From assembly GCA_947259485.1 (NCBI GenBank), contig CAMYLU010000005.1:1-64000 (forward strand): 64,000 nt of DNA, written 5' to 3'. The DNA is from an uncultured Gammaproteobacteria bacterium. GTDB taxonomy: Bacteria; Pseudomonadota; Gammaproteobacteria; GCA-001735895. Position numbers and translations under genes: made by a program. Positions 1 through 10,539 of this stretch are shown piece after piece; positions within the stretch are counted from its first letter, which is position 1, and each line of letters begins with the position of its first letter. The notes beneath the pieces are model-generated. The model was not told the origin of the DNA and ran no database searches. It worked only from the letters and a program-made list of their open reading frames with translations.

Positions 1-3000
1 AAGATGATGATGGCCAGGTCTCTAATGTTGCCGCCGTCAATCTGACCGTCACCGATGTCAACGATGCGCCCGTCGCCGTGGTCGATAGCGCCAGCGTGGC
101 CGAAGACGGCAGCGTCGATGTCGATGTGGTGGCCAATGATACCGATCTCGACGGTACTATTGATCCGACCACGGTCTTGATCACCACCGGTCCAAGCAAT
201 GGTACGGTCAGTGTCAATGCGACCACCGGTGTGGTGACCTATACCCCGAACGCCAACTACTTCGGCCCGGATAGCTTCAGTTATACGGTTGAAGACGACG
301 ATGGCCAGGCCTCCAATCCAGCCGCAGTCAACTTGACCGTAACATCGGTGAACGATGCACCAGTTATAGACCTGGATGCTAACGACAGCGCAGCTGCGGG
401 CAACAACTACGCGGTTACTTTTACCGAAGGTGGCAGCGCAGCTTACATCGCTGATATCGATATCAACATTACCGATGTTGACAGCAGCAGCCTCATCGGC
501 GCCACAATCACAGTTAACAGTGTCGAAAGTGGAGATTTACTCAACGTTGGATCGATGCCCGCCGGCATAACCGCAAGTGCCTATGACTCGGTGACGGGAA
601 CTATTACCTTATCAGGTTCTGCATCATTTTCTGATTACCAGGATGCAATCCGCGCAATTCAGTTTTCGAATGATGGATCGACTACAAATACTAACCGTAG
701 CATTGATGTAATTGTCACCGATGGCTTGAACAACAGCAACACTGCAACCACCGATGTCACAATTAATACCCTGCCTACAGTATCAATCACTGATGTATCG
801 GTGCAGGAACCTGCAGCGGGTACAACTGCGTTAACATTTACCATTTCGATCGATCAGACTCTGGGTAGCGATTTAACTTTTGACTATCAAACAGCTGATA
901 TAAGTGCCTTGGCTGGATCCGACTTTGTCGGCATCTCCAGTACCGTCGGTACGATTACCGCAGGCAGTACATCAACAACTGTAACCGTTACGGTTAACAG
1001 CGATGCTGATGTGTTCGAAGGCGACGAAACCCTGTCTCTCGATCTGACTAACTTCAACCAGACCGTTAACTTTGATGCTGCAGCGCACATCATCAGCGGG
1101 GGCGTACAAGCTATCGGTACCATAGGTGCCAATAACGGTGAGCCCGACGCGGTTGATGACAGTTATATAACTGCGATTGATGCACCTCTGGTTATTACCA
1201 ATGTTTTGGCCAACGATACCCTGGTCGACAACGCAGTTATAGATGTGACAGCCCCTGGTTACACCGAGACACCGCCCGGCTCCGGACTTTACAGTATTCC
1301 TAATGCCGACGGTACCGTTGTCTACAACTCAAATGACGGCAGCTTTTCCTTCGACCCTAACCTCGGGTTTACCGGTACCACCAGTTTTGACTATAGGCTG
1401 ATTGATGATGATCTTGAAACGGATACTGCTTCTATAACAATTGAAGTCAGTGCCGCCGTCCCTAATCCACCTGTGGTTACTAACGTACCTGATACCGCTT
1501 ACACGGAAAACGATAGTCCGGTATCTCTGATATCCGGCGTGAATATTACCGATGTTGACAGCACCAATTTATCTTCAGTCGTGGTAACCATTGATGGTTA
1601 TATCGGCTCACAGGATGTTATTGACTATCTGACTGCAGGTACCAGCGTAAACGCCAGTGTTGCAGTATCTGGATCGACCTGGGAGCTCACCTTAACCGGT
1701 GGTGTCGATATTAACGAATACGAGACAGTGCTGGATTCAATCACCTATCAGAACAGCTCTGACAATCCCAGTACTTCGGTACGCAACATCACGATCGAAG
1801 CGTTCGATCAAAGCTATGCCAACCTGTTTGGTTCGGATGCCGGCACACTGTCGATAACCGCGGTCAATGACGCACCCGACGTATTTGACAACAATGTTTT
1901 CGCGCTGGATAACAGCAGCGACAACGCGTTGAATATAACCGTTCCAACCGATCCTGATACAGACGATAACCTGTTGGTTATTACGATTACAGGATTGCCC
2001 TCGAGCGTGGGTACCGTCACTTTGTCAGATGGCACCCCCGTATCAGTTGGTAATACACTGACCCTGACCGAGCTGGCAGGACTCCAGTTCGACGCAGGTG
2101 CCACGCCAGGACAGGACACTCTGACTTACGACGTATTCGACGGCAGTCTGACCACGACAGCAACAACGACAGTCAATGTCGGTTCTACCGAGGCCGATAT
2201 CGGCACCGTGTATGAAAGTGCGCTCAGTAATGGCACCGGTGTCAACGGTGGCAGCGATACTGTCACCGGCAACCTGTTTACAAACGATGCTGCTTCTACC
2301 CCGACCAGCACTATCGATGATGTCAATGGCATAACTCCTGCTAGTGGTGTGATCACCGTCAACACCGCGATTGGCACCCTGACCGTATATGCCGACGATA
2401 CAACTCCTGGCTTCAGCGCAGGCGATTATGTCTATGTTTTAAATACGGCTGACGGCAGTAGTAACGATGTCGATGAAGTATTCACCTATACCTTCACCGA
2501 AGGTGTGGCTCTCTCGGATACCTTGACGATTTCCGTCATTGACGATGCGCCGGTAGCAAACGACGTTGTTCAGGATGTTCCCGAATCGGAAGAGAAGATA
2601 TTTAACATTATCTTTACGCTGGATGATTCAGGCAGCATGGGCTGGGGTGCTGACACGGGTAATAACCCTCCTGATGCGGGGGAATCGACGAGAATGGAAA
2701 TTGCTCAAGAGGCTTTATCGGCCTTGGGTGCTGAATACTTCAATCAGTCTACCCAGGTTGAGATCACGCTTATAACTTTCAACTCATCGGCGAGTTTTGT
2801 GGGCACCTATAGCGATTTCGCCTCATTCGAGACAGCTTTGAACGGAGTAACTCCGGGTGGTGGCACCAATTACGTTGATGCAACCGACGAAATTCAAACG
2901 CAGCTTACAACAGACCTGGCCGCTCAAATCCCGGCCGATGATGTACAGAATATCTCGTATTTTATATCAGATGGTGAAGCCAACGACGGCACCTCCCCGA

Positions 3001-5753
3001 TTGGTAGTGGGTATATCGAATTTGCAAACGATAATTCTATCGATTCATATTCTGTCGGGATCGGATCAAGTCTGCCTGGCGACTTATCAGACCTGAACTA
3101 CATTCACAATATCGATTCGCTGGGACGTGGTGGTGGCGCCGTGGACAATGCATTAATCGTAACCGACGTATCAGAACTCGAATCTGAATTACTGTCCACC
3201 GTCCCGACGGCATTCGGAGGCAACATTACCGCCAACGGATCGGTATCCAATGTTCTGTTTGGTGCAGATGGTGGTTACGTTCAATCGTTCACCACCGATT
3301 TAGGCGGCACCGATTTTACTTTCAGTTACGATGGCAGCACAGTGACCGTTCCTGCAGCACTCGCCGCTACCGTTGTCGTCAATGGCAGCACGATCGAACT
3401 GGGTTCTGACGATGGTTTCAACTTCGGCACCTTTACCTTCAATTTTGCGGACGGTGCCTACACTTTAAGCGCACCGAATGGACTGGCGCCTTCAGTGTTT
3501 GATTTCGATTACACAATTATCGATGGTGACGGTGACACGGCCTCGGCAACCGCAACGATCAATATCATCGACGATGCGCCTGATGCCAGGGATGACCTGC
3601 ACAGTTTGAACCAGTTTGAAGTCGCGGCCGGTAATGTTATTACCGCGTTGGGTACCGATGGCGGGCCACAGTTTGGCAGCAATATATCATCCTTTACCAC
3701 CCAGGGTGGTGGTGTCGACAAGATAGTCGATAATGCCGTGGTTACCGAATTCACCTACAAGGGAAGCACGATTTCGATTGACAGTGCTAGCCTTAGCGGG
3801 ACCGTGCTTCCCGACCCTATTGGCACCAGTGAAAACATTGAAGTTGACAGTCAAGCCAAAGTCGATGCATCTAACTTTTCCATCAGTGGATTTTCCGGAG
3901 GATCCCCGGCCGCACTCGGTTTTGATAGCGGCGGTGGTGATCAAGGTGTTGGTGTTGGCAATGACCGGCTCGATAATGGAGAATCCTTACTGGTTGATTT
4001 CGACTTAGAGGCTTTACCTTACGGCGTCGATAACTTAAACCTGACCATGAACCAGTTTGGTGGCGGTGAGGCTGTCGATATCACAGTATTTGACGTCGAT
4101 GACGTTACGGTGCTGGGATCTTTTACCCATCCTGCCAGCAGTGGTTCAGTTATCGATTTGTCCGCATATAACGGTATTGGATCGGTCCAGGTTGCTAATA
4201 ATAGTGGCGGTAACTCAACCCTGCGTTATGTTGATTATGATCCTGCACCTGCCCCTGTAGTGAGCGGTAATAATGGCAGTAATCTGACCTGGATCTACAG
4301 CGTCGAGACAGATCTTGATGGCAATGATATTTACCAGGCAACAGTCACAGATTCGAACGATGGTTCCATTTTTATCATGCGCGGTAATGGTTTCTATCAG
4401 TACACGCCCGATACCAGTAGCCTGGTGTTAACCCCTGAATCTGTAACTACTACAAGCGCTGCTAATGTGTTAGTCAGTGATTTAACGCTTTCAGGTTTTG
4501 ATGACACCGGCGCTCCTGCCAATCTGATTTACAGCGCCAATGGTGTGACTATCGAGGGTGGTTGGTCTGACGACAGAATTGATTTAGGCGAATCAGTCAG
4601 TATTGATTTTACCAGTAAGGGTGGTAATCCTAATGGCGTGCAAAACGTTACCTTTACCCTGACAAGCAACAGTGCCAATGAAACGGTAACCTACATCATT
4701 TACGGGCTGGATGGCACATCGGTCCTCGGAACCGAAAATTCCTCAGCTTCGCCGTTTACAATTTCGGCTGCGACCTATCCCCAAATTGGCAGGATAGACT
4801 TTGTTGCTGACAATACAACCTACGTCCGCATTTCCGATATCGCTTACGATGAAATTACCTCGGCACTTCCAACTAATTTGGATCCGGTGCTGATTGACTA
4901 CGTGTTGACCGATACCGACGGCCAGGCGGACACAGCCCAATTAGCGCTCTACACGATTGATCAGACCATCACCGGCACCAGTGGCATCGACAATATTTCG
5001 GGGGGCAGCCTGAACGATGCCATCATCGGTGATGATGGTGACGATATTCTGGCCGGCAATGCTGGCCATGACTCACTATCCGGTGGCGCAGGTGACGACA
5101 CCCTGTCCGGTGGGATCGGTAATGATTACCTCAGCGGTGGAGACGGCCAGGACAGCCTAAGTGGCGGCGCAGGTTCGGACACCCTTGATGGCGGTGCTGG
5201 CGACGACATCGTTGACGGCAGTTCCGGCGATGACGTTGTACTTGGTGGTGAAGGTGACGACCAGGTATTCGGCGGTTCCGGCGATGATCGCCTGGAAGGT
5301 GGCGCCGGTAACGACGTGCTGACAGGTGGATCTGGTGACGATGTCATCTTCGGCGATGCAGGTGATGACCGAATCAATGGCGGCAGTGGCAATGACAGCC
5401 TTGTTGGTGGCGACGGGATCGATATCTTCGCACTCGATTCCGGCGACGAAGGCACGGTGGGTACGCCCGCAATCGATACGATCGCCGATTTTACTGTCGG
5501 TGTCGGCGGCGATGTGCTTGATCTTTCCGACATGCTACAGGGTGAAGAGGCGGCTCCGCTGGATGGCTTCCTGAATTTCAGTTATGACACGGTCAGTGGC
5601 GACACCACGATCAGCATTGACGTCGATGGCTCCTCCGGCACCGAACAGCAAATCGTGTTAAGCGGTGTTGATCTGACTGCAAACGGGACACTTACCGATT
5701 CGCAGATTCTTGATAATCTGCTCAATAACGGTAACTTGATCGTCGATCAATAA
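1..5753 (+). CDS. Giant RTX/cadherin-like repeat protein with vWA domain (5' partial)
   Basis: The frame is open from base 3, so the N-terminus lies upstream. The protein is a secreted repeat adhesin or matrix protein. In order it shows cadherin/VCBS-type repeats ending in VNDAPV (about 1-400 and 1860-1890), a Calx-beta-like domain (about 770-1110), and a von Willebrand A domain (about 2590-3200) with a complete MIDAS: DDSGSM, the Thr of GGGTNY, and the Asp of SDGEAND. More beta-repeats follow, then a block of RTX nonapeptides of GGxGxDxLx type (about 4970-5430) that bind calcium, and a short C-terminal segment typical of type I secretion substrates. From family knowledge the C-terminus should be recognised by an ABC/TolC type I exporter; none is in the window. 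Role in adhesion or biofilm is inferred. Coding strength is high through the whole frame and there is no internal stop. Confidence 0.9.
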   Translation, partial: DDDGQVSNVAAVNLTVTDVNDAPVAVVDSASVAEDGSVDVDVVANDTDLDGTIDPTTVLITTGPSNGTVSVNATTGVVTYTPNANYFGPDSFSYTVEDDDGQASNPAAVNLTVTSVNDAPVIDLDANDSAAAGNNYAVTFTEGGSAAYIADIDINITDVDSSSLIGATITVNSVESGDLLNVGSMPAGITASAYDSVTGTITLSGSASFSDYQDAIRAIQFSNDGSTTNTNRSIDVIVTDGLNNSNTATTDVTINTLPTVSITDVSVQEPAAGTTALTFTISIDQTLGSDLTFDYQTADISALAGSDFVGISSTVGTITAGSTSTTVTVTVNSDADVFEGDETLSLDLTNFNQTVNFDAAAHIISGGVQAIGTIGANNGEPDAVDDSYITAIDAPLVITNVLANDTLVDNAVIDVTAPGYTETPPGSGLYSIPNADGTVVYNSNDGSFSFDPNLGFTGTTSFDYRLIDDDLETDTASITIEVSAAVPNPPVVTNVPDTAYTENDSPVSLISGVNITDVDSTNLSSVVVTIDGYIGSQDVIDYLTAGTSVNASVAVSGSTWELTLTGGVDINEYETVLDSITYQNSSDNPSTSVRNITIEAFDQSYANLFGSDAGTLSITAVNDAPDVFDNNVFALDNSSDNALNITVPTDPDTDDNLLVITITGLPSSVGTVTLSDGTPVSVGNTLTLTELAGLQFDAGATPGQDTLTYDVFDGSLTTTATTTVNVGSTEADIGTVYESALSNGTGVNGGSDTVTGNLFTNDAASTPTSTIDDVNGITPASGVITVNTAIGTLTVYADDTTPGFSAGDYVYVLNTADGSSNDVDEVFTYTFTEGVALSDTLTISVIDDAPVANDVVQDVPESEEKIFNIIFTLDDSGSMGWGADTGNNPPDAGESTRMEIAQEALSALGAEYFNQSTQVEITLITFNSSASFVGTYSDFASFETALNGVTPGGGTNYVDATDEIQTQLTTDLAAQIPADDVQNISYFISDGEANDGTSPIGSGYIEFANDNSIDSYSVGIGSSLPGDLSDLNYIHNIDSLGRGGGAVDNALIVTDVSELESELLSTVPTAFGGNITANGSVSNVLFGADGGYVQSFTTDLGGTDFTFSYDGSTVTVPAALAATVVVNGSTIELGSDDGFNFGTFTFNFADGAYTLSAPNGLAPSVFDFDYTIIDGDGDTASATATINIIDDAPDARDDLHSLNQFEVAAGNVITALGTDGGPQFGSNISSFTTQGGGVDKIVDNAVVTEFTYKGSTISIDSASLSGTVLPDPIGTSENIEVDSQAKVDASNFSISGFSGGSPAALGFDSGGGDQGVGVGNDRLDNGESLLVDFDLEALPYGVDNLNLTMNQFGGGEAVDITVFDVDDVTVLGSFTHPASSGSVIDLSAYNGIGSVQVANNSGGNSTLRYVDYDPAPAPVVSGNNGSNLTWIYSVETDLDGNDIYQATVTDSNDGSIFIMRGNGFYQYTPDTSSLVLTPESVTTTSAANVLVSDLTLSGFDDTGAPANLIYSANGVTIEGGWSDDRIDLGESVSIDFTSKGGNPNGVQNVTFTLTSNSANETVTYIIYGLDGTSVLGTENSSASPFTISAATYPQIGRIDFVADNTTYVRISDIAYDEITSALPTNLDPVLIDYVLTDTDGQADTAQLALYTIDQTITGTSGIDNISGGSLNDAIIGDDGDDILAGNAGHDSLSGGAGDDTLSGGIGNDYLSGGDGQDSLSGGAGSDTLDGGAGDDIVDGSSGDDVVLGGEGDDQVFGGSGDDRLEGGAGNDVLTGGSGDDVIFGDAGDDRINGGSGNDSLVGGDGIDIFALDSGDEGTVGTPAIDTIADFTVGVGGDVLDLSDMLQGEEAAPLDGFLNFSYDTVSGDTTISIDVDGSSGTEQQIVLSGVDLTANGTLTDSQILDNLLNNGNLIVDQ

Positions 5754-6264
5754 CGCCTTTTTGAAAATCTATAGCCAGGGACGGCTTTGCTTTAATTGTT
5801 GCGAGTATCCGCTTCCTGTTTTGCTGGCATCTGTAATTTCTGATGATTATCAGATCAAATGAATTAATGGCCTGTCTACTAGCATAAAATCTATCTACTA
5901 CAGGCCAGGAGCGATTTTTATTAAAGTGTAAGCGGTTATGCAACCAAATACATTTTTACTCTTGTTTGTAATCATGTGGGTCGCGCTTAGCCTGACGGTT
6001 TAGAGCAGGTAGACCCACACCAGGGCTCGTCTTTTCCGCAAAAATCATCTTTTATAGGAACAACGCCAGCATGCCGAGCGAAGCCCGATCTCTTTTGCAC
6101 CAAAATCGGATTCAGCCAGTAAAAACCGATTATCTGACCAAAACGTGCGCTAGTGCACCAAATCACGATAATAGATATAACCCAAATGGGTTAAATCTGA
6201 TAACAAATTACTATAAAATACAATTCTTTAAAGGAATTTGTTAATTCATAAGGATAGGTATTAT
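5754..6264. other. Intergenic region with inverted repeats
   Basis: A 511-base gap between the RTX protein and the LuxR-type regulator. It holds an inverted repeat with arms GGCCTGT/ACAGGCC near 5870-5910 and another with arms GTGGGTC/GACCCAC near 5975-6025; neither has a clear U-tract, so neither is called as a terminator. A 21-codon hydrophobic reading frame (5938-6003) has only a weak ribosome-binding site and is not called as a gene. The palindrome at 6178-6193 is listed separately. Confidence 0.5.
6178..6193. promoter_or_regulatory. Palindrome TAACCCA-AA-TGGGTTA, candidate operator
   Basis: A perfect inverted repeat with 7-bp arms and a 2-bp spacer, 72 bases upstream of the LuxR-type regulator start. 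The core ACCCAWWTGGGT recurs at 41471-41482 just upstream of the Nudix gene. Related ACCC/GGGT repeats lie upstream of soxX and at about 57816. Position and symmetry suggest a transcription-factor site; the factor is unknown. Confidence 0.4.
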
Positions 6265-7422
6265 ATGGACCGCAGGCGTTCATCGCATATCGTATCTGAA
6301 ATATACGAGGCAACCATAGACGCATCCCACTGGGATTACGTCGTAACAATGATCGCGAAACTAACGCGTTCAAAGGCCGCATGCCTGTATTACATTAATA
6401 AAGAAATGGAAATTGCGAGTAGCATCGCACAATACGGCCTGCCCGAAGATCAACGTATCAGCTTCGGCGATCAATGCGATTCCCTGGACAGCATGTTCTG
6501 TAACAGTGGCGACGGCGTGCCTGCAGAACCGAGCTGTACCCAGTTCTATCCAGGTAGCAATGGCGTTATGCCAGACGATTCAGAACTTTACCAAAGCTGG
6601 ATGAAACCCAACGGAATCTACCACGTCGGCGGTGCTCAACTTGTCGACACCGAAACCCACAAGGCCGGCATCGTCATTTTACGTAACAAAGCCGCGGGGC
6701 AATGGAGCGAAGGCGACATTCGGGTCATCAATGAAGTTTTACCGCACATGAGCCGCGCACTGAAAATACACTCTGAATTCACTTATTTGCGGCTGCGACA
6801 GGATGCGTTGCTAAAAGGTCTCGACCGCCTGGTCATAGGGCTTATGCTTTATGATCGTAACGGTAAACCGGTCTATATCAATCCGACAGCGGAAGCCATA
6901 ATTGATTCGCACCCGGCGCTGGAATTACAGGAAGGGAACTTATTCCTGATCAATCCCGAGGATGAACGAAATTTGCGTAAGACGATTGCGGAAACCGCGG
7001 CAATCGATCCCGATGATTCATGGCGGCAAAGTGTTGCGATCGGTATTACTCACCCGGATGTCGAGGCCCCGTTGCCGATTCTGGTCACTCCCATGCACGA
7101 ACATCTAATCACGTCAGACCTGGACTACGAGGGCGCAAAAGTTGCGGTGTTTTTAACCGACCCGAATTTGCAACAACCGATATCGGTCGATAGCCTGGTC
7201 AGTGTTTACAGCTTGACCCCTTCGGAGGCACAGGTAGCCATTAGTCTTGCCAACGGGCATAGCATCGATCAAATCGCCCTTCAGTCGCATCATAGTTCAC
7301 ATACCATCCGGTCGCAGTTGAAGTCGGTTTTCCGCAAAACCGGCGTTTCGCGCCAAAGCGAATTGATCAAGCTGTTACTCACCGGTCCCTTTGCACAGAG
7401 AAGGCGTTCCGCCGCAACCTGA
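6265..7422 (+). CDS. LuxR-family transcriptional regulator
   Basis: Cytoplasmic DNA-binding regulator of 385 residues. The C-terminal 60 residues form a LuxR/GerE-type helix-turn-helix (LTPSEAQVAISLANGHSI, then the recognition helix region SSHTIRSQLKSVFRKTGVS). The N-terminal two thirds looks like a sensory region: a GAF-like stretch and then a PAS-like segment (about residues 180-290, LMLYDRNGKPVYINPTAEAI). The ATG at 6265 is preferred over an upstream TTG at 6238 because AGGATAGG lies 7 bases before it. The ligand and targets are unknown. It might control the adjacent RTX gene, but that is only suggested by proximity. Confidence 0.85.
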   Translation: MDRRRSSHIVSEIYEATIDASHWDYVVTMIAKLTRSKAACLYYINKEMEIASSIAQYGLPEDQRISFGDQCDSLDSMFCNSGDGVPAEPSCTQFYPGSNGVMPDDSELYQSWMKPNGIYHVGGAQLVDTETHKAGIVILRNKAAGQWSEGDIRVINEVLPHMSRALKIHSEFTYLRLRQDALLKGLDRLVIGLMLYDRNGKPVYINPTAEAIIDSHPALELQEGNLFLINPEDERNLRKTIAETAAIDPDDSWRQSVAIGITHPDVEAPLPILVTPMHEHLITSDLDYEGAKVAVFLTDPNLQQPISVDSLVSVYSLTPSEAQVAISLANGHSIDQIALQSHHSSHTIRSQLKSVFRKTGVSRQSELIKLLLTGPFAQRRRSAAT

Positions 7423-7513
7423 ATAACCAGGCCTCGAAGATTGATTCGTTGATGATTTAAATTGGTTTGTCTAAGAATCTGGCGGGGCAAACGAGTCTTC
7501 AGACAGGGAGCTA

Positions 7514-7633
7514 CTACTGAATTACGCTAATAAAAAACAAGATAACAATGGTCCAGATTAATATGCCGCTACCGAAAGCAATCAGAAGACCGAGTCTTTG
7601 AAAGTGCTCCTGTTCTTGCTGTTGTTTGGTCAA
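7514..7633 (-). CDS. Possible 39-residue single-span membrane protein
   Basis: Short frame with a TTG start at 7633. It encodes a hydrophilic Gln-rich N-terminus (MTKQQQEQEHFQRLG) followed by one strong hydrophobic span (IAFGSGILIWTIVILFFISV). The pattern, charged head then a clean transmembrane helix ending at the stop, is typical of small membrane proteins. The start codon is weak and no good Shine-Dalgarno is visible, so it may be chance. No family recognised. Confidence 0.3.
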   Translation of the reverse strand: MTKQQQEQEHFQRLGLLIAFGSGILIWTIVILFFISVIQ

Positions 7634-8225
7634 AGTATTTGATCCATTAACTGGCTGTTACCTAGTTAATAGTACAAATCTTTAGAATTTCATCGGTTAA
7701 ATGGAATCTAGGCATGGATTGCAGTCCTCCCCTACCGTAAACCTGACGCATTGAATTGTACTATTAATGCATCAGTTTTTACAAGAAAAACCTATATATG
7801 GTAGTATTTGCCAATTCTTACTACTACATATAGTAATAATGCGGTATTCTCAATTTATGGCATATTACTGAATCCAGCCGAATTTGTTAGCTTTCAGCAC
7901 TCTAGTGATGCGCCTGTTTTAACCACCAACATTTGATCAATAAAATTTATCGATACGACGGATAACAAACAGTCCAGTACCCGACATATCCTGGAAATAC
8001 GGAAGTGAATATCCGAAAAAGCAGGATTAACCTATTTGAGGGATGCTGACTTGTCTCTTCCTATGTTACAAGACCTTGGCAACATGGTTATGCGACTCCT
8101 TGTTATCCCTGGAACGGTCACATGACACTTTTTAAAATCGGTGACGTTAATGTAACTGTTGTTTGTTCATCGCTACATGGTGGTATCATTAATTTATAGA
8201 AGTAAAAAAATCCAGGCTAGGCACG
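7634..8225. other. AT-rich intergenic region
   Basis: About 590 bases without a convincing gene. An imperfect AT-rich inverted repeat (CTATAT...ATATAG, about 7790-7835) sits roughly 400 bases upstream of the kinase gene. No RNA gene or terminator is recognised. Confidence 0.4.
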
Positions 8226-9479
8226 ATGGTAGATAAACCTCAAAAGATCGGGAAATACGAAGTTAAATCGTTGCTGGGCGAAGGCGGGATCGGCGCTGTT
8301 TACGCGGGATACGATCCTGACATTCAACGCCGCGTCGCAATAAAAATTCTGCATCCGCATCTGACTACCGGTAAGGTGGGCGAAGAACTGTTAGCGCGAT
8401 TCAAACGTGAGGCGATCTCGGCTGCAAAATGCATTCACCCCAACATTGTCAGCATCCTTGAGTATGGTGAGCACCAAAATAAACCTTATATCATTATGGA
8501 ATACGTTGACGGGGTTTCGGTGCACAAGCTTATTAAACACAGGCTTAAACATGGGCGCGGCATCAGTCTGAGACGAAGCGTCCAGATCATATCGCAGTTG
8601 CTCAAAGCGCTGCACACGGCACATGGATTAAATATTGTTCATCGCGACGTCAAGGCCTCCAATGTCCTGATTTTAAGTGGAAGTGGCAATATCAAGTTGA
8701 CCGATTTTGGCATGGCCAGGCTCATGGAGAATTCGGACTTGACGATGATCGGTAGTTTCATGGGAACACCAAGATATATGGCGCCTGAGCTAAGACTTGG
8801 ATTCGAGGTTGATTCCCGTGCCGATGTCTTCTCGGCTGCGAGACTATTTCTCGAGTTACTTAAAATGGTGCCAGATAGCTCGCCATTCCATCGCTCCAGG
8901 ATGACAGAAATTATCAATATGCCTCCCGGAAACCGGATCGATTACTCGGCAGCCTACCCTACCGCGCTAATTCCCGTGGTAATTAAAGGATTAGAAGTTG
9001 ATCGAGAAAAACGATATCAAACTGTGCTGGAATTCATGCAGGCGATAAAACGGGCACTACCCAATCTCGAGCAGAAGGCGGTGATCTCTCCAGGGCGAGT
9101 TGCCTCGGTTGCGCAAAAATCGGTAAAAGATACTCCGGCAAGCGATGATGAACTGGATTCAATGACAATCTTGCTGGCCGACTTTATCGGACCGGTTGCG
9201 ACGATCATAATGGAAGAGCATGAAACTAAAAGCACTTCGGCAAACAACTTAGCAATGGAGATTTCAAAAGAAATCCCGCATCAGGAAATGCAAGTGGAAT
9301 TTCTCAAACGCTGGGAAAAGATGAGCATATCCAGGCGAGCGTTAATCAATAAAAATAAGTTGGCTAGCTCCCCGGACAGGACGATGCAGCGACCATTACA
9401 AGAGGCGCTGCCGTATAGAATTGGCAATGATGTTGCTAACTATATTGGAAAAATCGCCAAGACAATGTTACGCCACTAA
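8226..9479 (+). CDS. Hanks-type serine/threonine protein kinase
   Basis: Soluble eukaryotic-like kinase of 417 residues. The catalytic domain (about residues 8-275) keeps every key motif: glycine loop GEGGIGAVY, Lys in VAIKIL, catalytic loop HRDVKASN (about 139-146), metal-binding DFG followed by MAR (about 160), and GTPRYMAPE. The C-terminal ~140 residues are charged, show no membrane helix and match no domain I recognise; family members usually carry regulatory or PASTA-like tails there. It stands alone between two long intergenic regions. Substrate unknown. The ATG at 8226 is the first in frame and the glycine loop follows at the usual distance. Confidence 0.92.
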   Translation: MVDKPQKIGKYEVKSLLGEGGIGAVYAGYDPDIQRRVAIKILHPHLTTGKVGEELLARFKREAISAAKCIHPNIVSILEYGEHQNKPYIIMEYVDGVSVHKLIKHRLKHGRGISLRRSVQIISQLLKALHTAHGLNIVHRDVKASNVLILSGSGNIKLTDFGMARLMENSDLTMIGSFMGTPRYMAPELRLGFEVDSRADVFSAARLFLELLKMVPDSSPFHRSRMTEIINMPPGNRIDYSAAYPTALIPVVIKGLEVDREKRYQTVLEFMQAIKRALPNLEQKAVISPGRVASVAQKSVKDTPASDDELDSMTILLADFIGPVATIIMEEHETKSTSANNLAMEISKEIPHQEMQVEFLKRWEKMSISRRALINKNKLASSPDRTMQRPLQEALPYRIGNDVANYIGKIAKTMLRH

Positions 9480-9494
9480 GGCTGAATCATTTTG

Positions 9495-9735
9495 AAAATG
9501 GATCGGCGAGAGGATTTCATGGCCGCCATCCCAATGCGAGGGGATTTGGCTCGCGCATATTCCTGTGCGTGGCCCTACGAATTGCGTTGCGTAAGATATC
9601 TCTGTCATCCCGCGGCTGCCGGGCCGCGCAGGTCGCGTGATCCAGTGGGAGGGTTCGAATGGTGAGAGGATTTCATGCGCGCCATCCATGGCGCGCAACC
9701 CTTCGGGGCAGCGCACCCGAGGTTCCATCTTCCCG
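9495..9735 (-). repeat. tRNA-Pro(GGG) trailer repeat cassette
   Basis: Non-coding repeat downstream of tRNA-Pro, best read on the minus strand. After the palindrome at 9736-9801 come GGCGGGAAGATGGAACC, the hairpin CCCGAAGGG, the hairpin 9677-9696 with loop ATGGAT, the T-arm-like end GAAATCCTCTC, a CGCGGGATGACAGA-ATATC-GCAACGCA segment, then a CACAGGA hairpin and GCGAGCCAAATCCCCTC, and finally another ATGAAATCCTCTCGCC. The same modules in the same order follow tRNA-Pro(CGG) at 29461-29750. The modules end in degenerate tRNA T-arm sequence (AAATCCTC). Confidence 0.7.
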
Positions 9736-9875
<140 letters not shown>

Positions 9876-9902
9876 TCTGTAAAGTGGTATTTGACGCTAG
9901 AT

Positions 9903-10259
9903 TTAGCGTTTTAGCAAGGTCAGAAGCTCTTCGAGCTCTGTCAGGGTCTGGCGGATGATTTGTTGACTTTGGCTGACATCGTCTTTCGCGCCCTCACCTT
10001 CAAGACGCTGGCGTGCCCCACCAATAGTGAAACCCTCGTCGTAAAGCAGGCCGCGGATCTGACGGATCAGCAATACATCATGACGTTGGTAGTATCTTCG
10101 ATTGCCGCGCCGTTTAACCGGTTTCAACTGGGGAAATTCCTGCTCCCAGTAGCGCAAAACATGAGGTTTGACGTCGCAGAGCTCAGCAACTTCACCAATA
10201 GTGAAGTAACGCTTACCTGGTATTACCGGTAATTCGTTATTGTTGCTCGCTTCCAGCAT
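9903..10259 (-). CDS. MerR-family transcriptional regulator
   Basis: Small DNA-binding protein of 118 residues. A winged-helix MerR domain (about residues 17-85) contains [21 protein letters not shown] and the wing RRGNRRYY. A short coiled C-terminal tail follows with no metal-binding cysteines, so it is not a metal sensor of the usual type. It overlaps the 3' end of ihfA by 23 bases; a MerR gene directly after ihfA is the conserved arrangement in many gammaproteobacteria. Targets unknown. Confidence 0.9.
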   Translation of the reverse strand: MLEASNNNELPVIPGKRYFTIGEVAELCDVKPHVLRYWEQEFPQLKPVKRRGNRRYYQRHDVLLIRQIRGLLYDEGFTIGGARQRLEGEGAKDDVSQSQQIIRQTLTELEELLTLLKR

Positions 10260-10539
10260 ACGCTTCTACTCTTATTTTTAATTTTTGACCGGGCCGAAAA
10301 GTAACCACTTTCCTGGCAGAAATGGGTATTTCTTCACCAGTTTTCGGGTTACGTCCGGGCCTTTCAGCCTTTGACCGGGTTAAAAAATTACCAAAACCGG
10401 ACAACTTAACCTGGTGTCCGGTTTCAAGTGCTACTTTTACTTCTTCGAAAAATTGCTCGACTATTTCCTTAGCTTCTCTCTTATTGAGACCAAGTTCTTC
10501 AAATAGCATTTCGGCCATATCAGCCTTGGTCAATGACAT
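10237..10539 (-). CDS. ihfA: Integration host factor alpha subunit
   Basis: Nucleoid-associated DNA-bending protein, 100 residues, partner of IhfB. The family signature lies in the beta-arm region ([20 protein letters not shown] then [17 protein letters not shown]). The ATG overlaps the pheT stop codon (TAATG), the classic translational coupling in the pheST-ihfA operon. Confidence 0.97.
   Translation of the reverse strand: MSLTKADMAEMLFEELGLNKREAKEIVEQFFEEVKVALETGHQVKLSGFGNFLTRSKAERPGRNPKTGEEIPISARKVVTFRPGQKLKIRVEAYAGSEQQ

Noticed and set aside
5126-5533. 135-codon minus-strand frame rich in Ser/Pro
   Set aside because: Antisense shadow of the RTX glycine-aspartate repeats.
9495-9735. Insertion sequence or integrase attachment site next to tRNA-Pro
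   Set aside because: No transposase or integrase gene is near; the sequence is hairpin modules, not a direct copy of the tRNA 3' end with an integrated island.
10237-10259. Frameshift between ihfA and the MerR gene
   Set aside because: The 23-base overlap is between two complete genes of normal length, a common arrangement.
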